In this document: in pieces, positions 46,801 to 54,476 of the stretch
Layout of the letters: each line of letters starts with the position of its first letter
Position numbering within the stretch: position 1 is the stretch's first letter
Source: Jaenimonas drosophilae
Taxonomy: Eukaryota > Euglenozoa > Kinetoplastea > Trypanosomatida > Trypanosomatidae
Length of the DNA stretch: 64,000 nucleotides
Assembly (NCBI GenBank): GCA_030849065.1
Contig: JASAON010001633.1
Coordinates: 1 to 64,000, forward strand
Direction of reading: 5' to 3'
The notes under the pieces: model-generated
What the model saw: the letters and a program-made list of their open reading frames with translations, nothing else
Told to the model about the DNA's origin: nothing
Databases searched by the model: none
Translations under genes and position numbers: made by a program

Positions 46801-47586
46801 CCGAATGGAATGCTGAGCCCACTGGAGGCGGACCTCTCGCCGGTGTTGCAGTGGCACTACGATCGTCGTCTGGACTTGTACAAGAAACGCCGTGCACGCA
46901 ATCTTGGGCTGTTGGAGCGTGAGCTGGGCCGTCTTCAGTCTACCAAGCGCTTCGTGGACCACTTCCGCCAAGGAAAGATTGACTTTGTGAACGCCACTAC
47001 ACAATCGTTGGAGCAAACCTGTGCCAAGCTAGGCTTGGTGAAGGTGGATGACTCCTACAACTACATTCTCAACAAGCCCATTACATTCTTCACCAAGACG
47101 AGCCTGGAGAAGCTCTCGGATGAAATCGCCAGAACCGCCGAGAAGATCCACAAGCTCAAGCAAACCACTCCGGTGAAGCTTTGGCAAGATGAGCTGGACC
47201 AGTTCGACCTAGCCTTCCAGGAGTACGAGCGTGTGCTCGTCCATTCTATCAAGAAGGAGCAGCGGTCCATTGTGGCGGCCAAGGATGAGATAGCCGCTCT
47301 TCGCCAACCTATCCTGCAGTTGGAGGCGGGGGGGAAGGGACCAGCGATGCGTATTCGAGCACACCAGCATGCTCAACCACCGCCGAGCAAGCGACTTCCA
47401 CCTGCTGGCGGAGCTGGAGGCGGCGGCGGCGGTGCTGTGGCCACGCGCAGTGTAGGGAAGCGTCTGCGCGGCGCACGTGGAGCCAAGAAGGTTCCTGTAC
47501 GTCGTGGTGTGCGCCGAATGGTGGCGGACTTCGTTGGAGGCAAGCTGGCTGCCGCCCTTCCCATGCTTCCGCGTTTCTTGTTTTAA
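43894..47586 (+). CDS. TOP2: DNA topoisomerase II (probably the mitochondrial type)
   Basis: A 1230-aa eukaryotic type IIA topoisomerase. Reaction: ATP-dependent passage of one duplex through a double-strand break. Seen: GHKL ATPase (DEILLNSSDNINN; ENDGAGIPI; GRHGYGAKLTNI), TOPRIM with E440GDSA and D519-A-D521, PLRGKLLNV, and catalytic Tyr775 in SDHAAPRYIFTKL. The C-terminal 75 residues are Gly/Arg/Lys-rich and end LPMLPRFLF. The length is well below animal TOP2 (about 1500-1600 aa) and near the 1221 aa I recall for T. brucei mitochondrial TOP2, which works on kinetoplast DNA; no obvious presequence is present. The assignment TOP2mt versus nuclear TOP2-alpha is by recalled similarity and gene order. 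Confidence 0.95.
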   Translation: MAEVSKYKKLTPIDHVLLRPEMYVGSIETQSVPMFVFDPVKGQMTWESMRVNHGFLKIVDEILLNSSDNINNSKGSQRQTYISITISESGEIVIENDGAGIPIVRSPEHKLFIPEMVFGHLLTSSNYSNDETSTTAGRHGYGAKLTNILSLKFSVMCRTKGKEFHMSWTDHMRKATAPRISKSENGAKNITRVRFTPDYAHFGFKNGCISLDMKRVLHKRIMDLAAMFPSVEVRLNGVPFGFKSFKDYASLYGIAHTDGSPAPGPFVFESKTGCLAFVPQTVAGVKRVVGVVNGVVTYNGGTHCNAASDILTNSLDNLAKEMKKEGKLLDAARISRHFTVLIFLVQVQPKFDSQSKARLVSTCVMPRVPRSELEQYLQSMPFLESNVNSISDQLAKDLNREIGAGKRLSSRALLCSITKLVDATSTRYDGHNLRTLIVTEGDSAKALALNSLSSSQKKFCGVFPLRGKLLNVRNNNLKRLKTCKELQDLFVALGLELGKIYKDTKELRYQRVLVMTDQDADGSHIKGLVINAFESLWPQLLQRNPGYISLFSTPIVKVKVDGKSKEVLAFHSFRDYHKWQRNHPNTKFSTKYYKGLGTSTTAEGKEYFADMEKNVMRLLVEPKDNKLLNSVFDSSEVEWRKGWMTKANAFTGEVDIDRSKKVLTIPDFVHKEMVHFALVGNARAIAHSVDGLKPSQRKILWAMLKRSSKDSAKVAQLSGYISEVSSFHHGENSLQETIIKMAQNFTGGNNINLLVPEGQFGSRQQMGSDHAAPRYIFTKLSRFARMLFPAEDDPILDYVEEEGSFVEPNHYVPIIPLLLCNGSVGIGFGFASNIPPFHPMDVSAVVRSMINGEPAKQAVKRLVPWAVGFQGSVRRGAENEFIAVGNYTAHQGGYVRVSELPWNSSIESFRYHISSLANQDVVQRIADYSGANHIDIDLILRDGAVTTWGECETDLALSQRIYINGTVFSPNGMLSPLEADLSPVLQWHYDRRLDLYKKRRARNLGLLERELGRLQSTKRFVDHFRQGKIDFVNATTQSLEQTCAKLGLVKVDDSYNYILNKPITFFTKTSLEKLSDEIARTAEKIHKLKQTTPVKLWQDELDQFDLAFQEYERVLVHSIKKEQRSIVAAKDEIAALRQPILQLEAGGKGPAMRIRAHQHAQPPPSKRLPPAGGAGGGGGGAVATRSVGKRLRGARGAKKVPVRRGVRRMVADFVGGKLAAALPMLPRFLF

Positions 47587-48028
47587 TGCACGGAGATGTG
47601 TGGCTAGGCTTGGTAGCCACAGTAGCAGATGCATGGTTGGGCTAACCGACCACATGACCTGCTTCCTCCCCTTTCCCTCCACATTCATAGAACACCTAAC
47701 ACACATTGCATCTGCATTGAGTTGGCCTGCACCAACACTCATAACCCTTGCTCCTTCATGTCCTCGATGGTGTACATCGATGACCGCTTCCGAATACTAC
47801 ACTTCCTTTAATTTTTCATCTTTGTTTGTTTGTTTTGTAGCTTCCACGAGGGAATTGGCAGCACGCCTGTTCCGCTCTAGGTTGTTCACTCACCGTCCAC
47901 CTCCCTCAGAGCCGTCTCTCCAGTCACGGCTTCGGTGTAGCTGACGTACCTTGTTGGTGTGGACATCGTTGTTGTTGTATTTGTAGTGTTCGGTAGTTAG
48001 TTAGTCGGTGACTTGTCTCACCAACACC
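47587..48028. other. Intergenic spacer upstream of the IQ-motif gene
   Basis: 442 bases, no gene. Contains the acceptor described separately at 47840. Confidence 0.5.
47800..47840 (+). promoter_or_regulatory. Spliced-leader acceptor for the IQ-motif gene
   Basis: TTCCTTTAATTTTTCATC then TTTGTTTGTTTGTTTTGTAG, AG at 47839-47840; the next in-frame ATG is 48029. Confidence 0.6.
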
Positions 48029-51000
48029 ATGGAGGTGCAATGTCTTCGTGATTCCCTGCAGGGGTTGCTGGCGATGCACGATGATGAGCTGACCAACGAC
48101 GATGACATCGTCTATACCACCCTCCAACTCGTTCGCCGTGCACATGAGGTTGCCACCTCGCTCCTCGCCGAAGGCCGATACATTGAAGCTCAGCGATGCT
48201 TAGATGCCTGCCGAGAGGCGACCGCCGTGGCGGCAACGGGCGGACGCAATCGCAGCGGAAGCAACTCCGACATGGATATGGAAACGGTAGCTGACACAAA
48301 GGATGAATCAGTGAGTGGTGCCGAGGCCAATACTCAGGGTCTGGACCACTCTCAGGAACAAGAAGAAGAACAGCCTCAAGGCCAAGAAGAGACTGAAGGG
48401 GAGTTGAGGCTTCGTGGAACTCCACTTGCCTCAGAGATTGTTCGCTTTCAGCAATCTCCTCCACGGCCACCTCCAGTTCATGCTGTAGTGGAGGCGTGCC
48501 TCGTCCCGCCCGCCGCCGCTTCCGTTGAGGTGCCTCTGGAAGTGGAGGTGCAAAAAGAAGCAGCTGCTGTGGTGGCGCTCCCCCCGATCAACGCCCCGAG
48601 TACCGAGCCGCCCTCACGATCACCCGTTATGCTAGTTGACCCATTGGATGAGCCTCTTTGTGGTACATCCATGAAGGGAAGGATGGAGGAGGAGCGCTCC
48701 GACTTTGGCGACCGACGAGCAGCCACCACACGTTCGACGGTGGTTTCCTTTGGCAAGCACGAACATTGGCTGTCCGAGGATGACACCTACCTATTCAATT
48801 GCTTGCATGAACGCACACAGCAACTGCAGCGCCAAATCACGGCCGCCGAGCTCTCCCCACCCACCATCCACCCACCGCGTACCACGCACTACTACATGCA
48901 CAAGTTAGGCATTGTGGTCGACCCATTATTGGCGGCGCAGAACGCCCCCATTGCTCCACCAGACACGGTTTCCATGCACCCATCGGTGGTTGCAGATCGT
49001 AAGGACCATCCTCAGCATCCACGATTGGCACCACCGCCACCGGAGCGCGCCATCAACATTGGCCAACGAACCAAAATTAATGAATGGAAGGTACGTACGC
49101 GTCTGCCTGCCTTGGTCACGGGCCCAGTCTTCTTAGCTCCCACGAGCCAACCGTCCAGTTCCTCGGACGATGATGAGGTGAAGTCTGCGGTTGCCGCAAT
49201 TGAAGATGTCCGAAGTGAGGATGGTGCGTCCAGGTCTAACCAGGACTTGGAGGAGGAGTATTCAGGCGTCCATTCGACGGAGGATAGGCTAGGGAGCTCC
49301 TCCCCTATGGATGCTGCATCTGTTGCTGCTGCTGCGGGCATGACCAACGCTCAGATGCCTCCTCGCCCACCCTTGACGAGCGCTGCCCTCCTCCCTGCCC
49401 GTCGTATCTTCCCGACCCACGTACGCCCGCTGTCCGTGGACTTTGCCATGTCCCCCAACTCCCTCCGCAGCTCCAGTGCGGCGAGCGGTGATGCGCTAGA
49501 CGCCCGCGGAGTGCCTCATCTCTCCACCCTGCGCGACGCAAGCTCCGGCGCGAGTACGTCCAGCAGTCCCTTGTGCAATGGCTCGCTCACTACATCAATT
49601 GGAAACCCAAAGCGGTCGAGAGAGGTCTCGGATGCGTGTACGATGCGCACCGCCCTCGCCATCATGCATGCCGATGAGGTGTTATCGCGGGTGACGGGGA
49701 CAGTAGACCAGGTCTGCACCCGTGGAAAGACGATGCTCGAGGAGCACCACGCCATCGTCGCCCGTGAAAATCGCCGCCGAGCTGCGTTGCTTCGCGGAAT
49801 GAGCCACACTAATGGCCCACCAGCTCCGGCCAAGGAGGAACCCCCCGTGCCCTCCACCGTGGCCGTCAAGAAAGAGGTCAGCATCGTCTCCGATGACATG
49901 GCAGAGGCCTCGTGCAGCAGTGTGCTACACTACTTCCCGCAGCCCTCGGATGGGTTTACATTGAGCACCGGGGCTGAGACGGCGGTGCGGGACATCAAAG
50001 CCTCCTTCGAACGGAAGAAGGAACACGCCAAAACCACCACCGACGTGCTCCACGCGATTGCAGCCTCCCACGATGGGAGGTTGAACCCTGAGGAGCGTAA
50101 ATCCACCCCGGTGCCGCCGCGCCTTGGAACGGTGAAGGAGAGCAGCGCGGGGGCTTATGAAACACCGCTCTCACTCACCCAACGGCCGCTGAGTGTCTCG
50201 CACTCCGACGACGGGGACGGACGGTTGGTCGTTGGCTGCTCCACCGAGGGCTGCAGCGATGCGCCGCTCTCCTTTCCGAGCATTCATCCGGCCCAAGCCA
50301 GTGCATCAAGCCCGAAAAAGGGTGGCCCACGCCCGCCACGCCAGCCGCTCTCGCGGAGTGTCTCACGCCGCTCCTCGCAGCCTCGTGAGCTGGGCAGCGT
50401 CGCGGCGCTCATGTCCAGCGGTGTGGTGGGGAAGAAGAAGGAGCACTCCGTTGTGGTGGCCGACCTCATTAGTCGGCTGACGGATTCCTCCAGCTACGTC
50501 TTTGATGATGGCGTGCGGAGTGTTATTCTTCAGCACCTGGAGAAGGAGAAGGCGGAGGCGGAGGTACGCGAGGGCCACAAGCGGTTCAGCTACTCACAGG
50601 ATGCCTCACCCCCACGTCTCTTGAATAGCCCAACCACGACCGATGGCCTCTCCTCCCTGGCCTTGCAGAACTCCGGTTCCATTTACACTTCGTGTGTTAT
50701 GCGGTCACGGGTGACGAACCGGATTCTTGGTGCACGACGAAGTATTGGCTCCTTTAACCCACCTGTGGTCCCTTCCACGGCTGACCCCGACCATCGCCGT
50801 CGCGGCTCGTGCATCTCTTCGGCCTTCTCCATATCCATTGGGGCAGAACCCCGAACCATGACGGTGGAAGCCGACCTCAGCAGCCGCAACGGCTCCTCCA
50901 GCGTGGACCGCGGAGGGGCAACAGACTTTGTGGGGCGCGATTGCGATCCCCTTCACAACGCGGTGCTGATACAAGACGACTCCTACGTTCCATCACTGCA

Positions 51001-52546
51001 GGAGCTACATCTTCTGCGTCTTCCGTGGACCGAGGTGTGCCCAGCGATCCTCAGCAACTGCCTCGTCGTCCAGCTGGCGGCGATTCGCCTTCAGCGCATT
51101 TGGAGGGGCTTTCTTGCGCGGAAGCTGGTGGATGAGCATCTTGTGGTGCTTGACTTGGGACGAGAGGAGGAGGTGCGCCACGATGCAGCAGCCATCATTC
51201 TTCAGCGATTTTTCCGCAAGCGTTTCGCCAAGCGTCTCTACGCCGTGATGCAAGGCCGCGTCGCCTTCATGAACGAACAACGTATTGAGTCCGAGAAGAA
51301 GAGGATGACGAGCACGCGCTCCATCCGCTCAGCAGACGTGGAGGACGAAAGCTTCCCACTCTTCAGTGAGGATGCCCACGGCAGCACACCGACTGGGAAC
51401 CTCTCCGACGCCCCCATCACCCCAGCTACAGCACGTTCCGACTCCATGCCCTGCTTCCAGGTGCCGTACTACCTCAAGGGGCAGTTTGGGGGCATGCAGC
51501 TAAAGCGCATTCAACGTAGCGTGGCGGCCAGACGCATCTATCTCTTCTACCGCCAGCAAAAGGAGAATGCTGAGGTACGTCAGGAGAGGGAGGCATATGC
51601 GTTGTTGCGCTACGTGACGAACCAGTGCACCGCGGATGAGGCCTTCGTCTCCGACTTGGTTGAGGATGCAACTGATGAAGAGGCACTCTCTGCACAGCCA
51701 TTTGCCGCTGCGCTCGCTCTGCATCGCTACTCCTACAAAGACGACCTGCCACCCCTTCCTGACCTTCTGCGCCGGTACGATGGCAACATTCTCAACTTGT
51801 TTGATGAACGTATGGCGGAGCGCAAGCACAATGGTGAGTACCTCGTCCCGCTGCAGCACGTGAGCCTCCGCGAGCTGGAGCGGAGCAAGAAGTTTCGCGA
51901 GGATGCGGCACTGAGTGAGCAAAAGAAGCAGGACCGAGAGCGGCAGAAGGCTGAGGAGGATCAGCGACGACGGGAGCGCCAGTGCCTCGAGGCGGTGTCT
52001 ATCATTCAACGCGTTGGACGAGGTTTTCGATGGCGCATGGGCTTGCGACGGCAATTTATGAAGGAGGAGGAGCTGCATCGCCACCATCCACGTCGCACAG
52101 AGGTCCGGCAGCGAACGTTACGCCGCACCAACTCAATGCACAACTCACAATCCACTGTCTCCACCTACCTCGTCTCAGCCCACGAGCTGAGTGCCGCCGA
52201 AAGCTACCTTGTGCCAGCCGCTGCCTCCATGGCCATTCACCGGGGCATTAGCGAACGTCATCCTCAATGGTTCAACCACAACGTACGAGACCGCATGGAG
52301 CAACGAACTCAGCTGGCGCTGCTGCTGCAGCGCTTCATGATGGCCTCACAAAGTCAGGGGGCTGCTTTCAACAAGTATCTCTTTGCCCACGCTGCGCGGA
52401 TTCAGCGCGCATGGCGACGCTACCAGAGAAGGCAACACAAGAAGCACACCTCTCACGGAACCAACAATTCTCCGATCTCACCCGGCTCACCCCGACGTCG
52501 AAAGAAGCGTGTGGCCGTTACCTTTGCCGATGAATACCACATTTAG
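48029..52546 (+). CDS. Large IQ-motif protein, unknown function
   Basis: A 1505-aa protein. Residues about 1-60 are helical and may form a MIT- or TPR-like hairpin (DDIVYTTLQLVRRAHEVATS, LAEGRYIEAQRCLDACREA). Residues about 70-1000 are polar, Ser/Pro-rich and probably mostly disordered. The C-terminal third carries five IQ-like motifs: about 1019-1040 (IRLQRIWRGFLARKL), 1054-1075 (AIILQRFFRKRFAKRL), 1156-1172 (LKRIQRSVAARRI), 1322-1345 (SIIQRVGRGFRWRMGLRR) and 1454-1472 (AARIQRAWRRYQRR). IQ motifs bind calmodulin or related EF-hand proteins, so a cytoskeletal or flagellar role is reasonable but inferred. A charged coiled-coil-like segment (EQKKQDRERQKAEEDQRRRE) precedes IQ4. The first ATG is 48029; the GTG at 48008 is not used. 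Confidence 0.88.
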   Translation: MEVQCLRDSLQGLLAMHDDELTNDDDIVYTTLQLVRRAHEVATSLLAEGRYIEAQRCLDACREATAVAATGGRNRSGSNSDMDMETVADTKDESVSGAEANTQGLDHSQEQEEEQPQGQEETEGELRLRGTPLASEIVRFQQSPPRPPPVHAVVEACLVPPAAASVEVPLEVEVQKEAAAVVALPPINAPSTEPPSRSPVMLVDPLDEPLCGTSMKGRMEEERSDFGDRRAATTRSTVVSFGKHEHWLSEDDTYLFNCLHERTQQLQRQITAAELSPPTIHPPRTTHYYMHKLGIVVDPLLAAQNAPIAPPDTVSMHPSVVADRKDHPQHPRLAPPPPERAINIGQRTKINEWKVRTRLPALVTGPVFLAPTSQPSSSSDDDEVKSAVAAIEDVRSEDGASRSNQDLEEEYSGVHSTEDRLGSSSPMDAASVAAAAGMTNAQMPPRPPLTSAALLPARRIFPTHVRPLSVDFAMSPNSLRSSSAASGDALDARGVPHLSTLRDASSGASTSSSPLCNGSLTTSIGNPKRSREVSDACTMRTALAIMHADEVLSRVTGTVDQVCTRGKTMLEEHHAIVARENRRRAALLRGMSHTNGPPAPAKEEPPVPSTVAVKKEVSIVSDDMAEASCSSVLHYFPQPSDGFTLSTGAETAVRDIKASFERKKEHAKTTTDVLHAIAASHDGRLNPEERKSTPVPPRLGTVKESSAGAYETPLSLTQRPLSVSHSDDGDGRLVVGCSTEGCSDAPLSFPSIHPAQASASSPKKGGPRPPRQPLSRSVSRRSSQPRELGSVAALMSSGVVGKKKEHSVVVADLISRLTDSSSYVFDDGVRSVILQHLEKEKAEAEVREGHKRFSYSQDASPPRLLNSPTTTDGLSSLALQNSGSIYTSCVMRSRVTNRILGARRSIGSFNPPVVPSTADPDHRRRGSCISSAFSISIGAEPRTMTVEADLSSRNGSSSVDRGGATDFVGRDCDPLHNAVLIQDDSYVPSLQELHLLRLPWTEVCPAILSNCLVVQLAAIRLQRIWRGFLARKLVDEHLVVLDLGREEEVRHDAAAIILQRFFRKRFAKRLYAVMQGRVAFMNEQRIESEKKRMTSTRSIRSADVEDESFPLFSEDAHGSTPTGNLSDAPITPATARSDSMPCFQVPYYLKGQFGGMQLKRIQRSVAARRIYLFYRQQKENAEVRQEREAYALLRYVTNQCTADEAFVSDLVEDATDEEALSAQPFAAALALHRYSYKDDLPPLPDLLRRYDGNILNLFDERMAERKHNGEYLVPLQHVSLRELERSKKFREDAALSEQKKQDRERQKAEEDQRRRERQCLEAVSIIQRVGRGFRWRMGLRRQFMKEEELHRHHPRRTEVRQRTLRRTNSMHNSQSTVSTYLVSAHELSAAESYLVPAAASMAIHRGISERHPQWFNHNVRDRMEQRTQLALLLQRFMMASQSQGAAFNKYLFAHAARIQRAWRRYQRRQHKKHTSHGTNNSPISPGSPRRRKKRVAVTFADEYHI

Positions 52547-52924
52547 AGGTACAACCATCACCCACTGCACCCCACTACTTCCTCTCTGTTTGATGTTGAG
52601 GAGGCTTCGATGTAGACGTCATCCCCTTCACATGTACTCAAAAAATGTGGATCTGCTGTCCTCTTACCACTCATCATTGACGGCAAACCCCTTCACTTCT
52701 CTCTTGTGATCTCGCAGCTCACGGGGGTCCATCAGAGGGGCCCTCACTGCAATCGTTCCCATCTTCATCACCACACGTGCTAAATCCTGATTCTTTCTTC
52801 TTCTTCTCTTTCTCCTTTTGGACAGGAACAGAAACATTGGTGGATTGTCATTGACCGTACCGCCTACTTCAACTCATGCCATACCTGTGTAGTGCGGAGG
52901 TTGACTAATCACAGAAGATTTGGA
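52547..52924. other. Intergenic spacer upstream of the zinc-finger protein gene
   Basis: 378 bases. TTTCTTCTTCTTCTCTTTCTCCTTTTGGACAG at about 52793-52824 is a strong pyrimidine-AG acceptor (AG 52823-52824), 101 bases before the ATG. No gene seen. Confidence 0.6.
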
Positions 52925-54181
52925 ATGCGAACGTCAGTGGCGATACGCGCGGCCACCATCGTTGGCAGAGGGGGCCGCGCCTCAGATGATGGCTTTGATA
53001 CCGGCAGCAGCACCTCTACGGCCAACAAGTCGCTCTCCAACCTTGTTCCTCCCTACCCAACCGATGGAGGTCATGTGCCGATCTACGCCATGTTTCATGG
53101 CCTCATTCAGAAGCGGAACTGGATTTTTCGCAACCCAGAGTGGTGCGACTTATGCAAGGAACCTGTGGCGCTGTGGGTGAACCACCACGGCCGCAAAGAT
53201 CATGCTCTGCTCGACATGCATTACACGGCAATGGTGGAGTACCCACGACGGTGGAATCCAGAAGCCTTTCTTCAGGAGTTTCGGGCACAGCTTGGGGTGG
53301 AGGCAGAGGTCTATCAAGCGCACTTTGCTCAACGGGATCAGGAGCGTCGAAGTGAGCTCTACGTGATGCTCGCCACACTCCAGGAAGAGGGGATGCTCTA
53401 CTTTGGTGAGCCCAGACACACCTACCTCAACCAGATGCAGGGGGGCTTTCGTGGGATGGACCTTCAAGGAGCCCTCGTCCTGCATGAGTACATCCTGGGC
53501 CCTTTTATGCGTCTCTACCCCGATGGCCACATTCAGGACTACTCCAATTTGGTGGATTTCGTCACATGCTCCTACAACATGGAAACCGTCTATGACTTGT
53601 GTGGTTTCTACAACCTCGACACGGTAGCCTTGGCTAGCAACTTCAAGATGAGCTCCCCGGCGGCCTTGGGCTTGGGTGGCATCGCAACGAGCTCTACCGC
53701 CACGGGTGGCTTCGAACAAAGCGGCCAATCCACCTCCACCGTGGACGCACGGAAGCAGGAAGACTTGGATGAGGAGGCCTTCTCCAGAAAGGCGGTCTTT
53801 ATGCGGCAGATTTTGGGCCAGTTGCGATGGCTGCTGCTTCCCGGGCAGGAGCATCCCGCAGGCTTCACATTTCCTCCGCACGCCATCACCCTGGGTGAAA
53901 TCTGCGTCAAGTCACTAATTGTGGAGATCATCGTGGCACGTTTATGTGAGTACATAGTGCGCGTCGAGCCTACGTGGAGGAGCTTTGGCTATGAGCGCAA
54001 GCGTCTGGATATGAAACACATCGTGAAGGAGGCAGGAGATGTGGTGCCGCGCACGGTGCAGTACACCTACCGACGCATGTGCCCTGAGTGGACCGACCTC
54101 TTCTCCACAGAGAAGAAGAGTACGATGGAGGATGAGCTCAAGAAGCTGCTGGCGAAGAAGGGAGGGCCAACTTCTGATTAG
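52925..54181 (+). CDS. Putative mitochondrial protein with a C2H2-like zinc finger
   Basis: A 418-aa protein. The N-terminus (MRTSVAIRAATIVGRGGRA) is Arg/Ala-rich without acidic residues, a good mitochondrial presequence. Residues 74-93 hold WCDLCKEPVALWVNHHGRKDH (Cys74, Cys77, His87/88, His93), a C2H2-type metal site of the kind found in kinetoplastid mitoribosomal and RNA-editing proteins. The rest is a basic, aromatic-rich, mostly helical domain (for example MEYPRRWNPEAFLQEFRAQL-like segments, and LVLHEYILGPFMRLYPDGHI), a low-complexity insertion at about 245-275, then a basic C-terminus (DELKKLLAKKGG). I recognise no named family; a mitoribosomal or mitochondrial RNA-processing role is inference. 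ATG 52925 is the first Met codon; GTG 52892 is not a start. Confidence 0.82.
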   Translation: MRTSVAIRAATIVGRGGRASDDGFDTGSSTSTANKSLSNLVPPYPTDGGHVPIYAMFHGLIQKRNWIFRNPEWCDLCKEPVALWVNHHGRKDHALLDMHYTAMVEYPRRWNPEAFLQEFRAQLGVEAEVYQAHFAQRDQERRSELYVMLATLQEEGMLYFGEPRHTYLNQMQGGFRGMDLQGALVLHEYILGPFMRLYPDGHIQDYSNLVDFVTCSYNMETVYDLCGFYNLDTVALASNFKMSSPAALGLGGIATSSTATGGFEQSGQSTSTVDARKQEDLDEEAFSRKAVFMRQILGQLRWLLLPGQEHPAGFTFPPHAITLGEICVKSLIVEIIVARLCEYIVRVEPTWRSFGYERKRLDMKHIVKEAGDVVPRTVQYTYRRMCPEWTDLFSTEKKSTMEDELKKLLAKKGGPTSD

Positions 54182-54439
54182 CCCTGGAGCTCGTGGTGAC
54201 TGATTGCTGACGTACGGTTCCTCAGCACCAACATCATGATTGCCTTTTTTGTTGTTGATGTTGTGCGTCTGTGTGTGTGTGCGTCCTTGACTTCACAGAT
54301 GAATCGGCTTCGTCTTCTCGTTCTGTTTCTTGTTCTTTGTGCTTGTGTGTAGGCTACTTGCGTCCGCGGGTTTGGTAGGGCTACTTAGAAGCGGCTGTGT
54401 CATCTTTGACACTTGTTGATCGCATAGATTTCTGTGAAG

Positions 54440-54452
54440 CCCCCCCCCCCCC
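54440..54452. repeat. Homopolymer run of 13 C
   Basis: Thirteen consecutive C bases followed by ACAG (AG at 54455-54456), 20 bases before the CorA2 ATG. It is probably part of the pyrimidine tract of that gene's acceptor; such a run is also prone to sequencing and replication slippage. Confidence 0.75.
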
Positions 54453-54476
54453 ACAGTGGCACAGGAAGTGAAGCCA

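Noticed and set aside
45880..47016. 378-codon open frame on the - strand
   Set aside because: Antisense to TOP2; a codon-bias shadow with no recognisable domain and opposite to the transcription unit.
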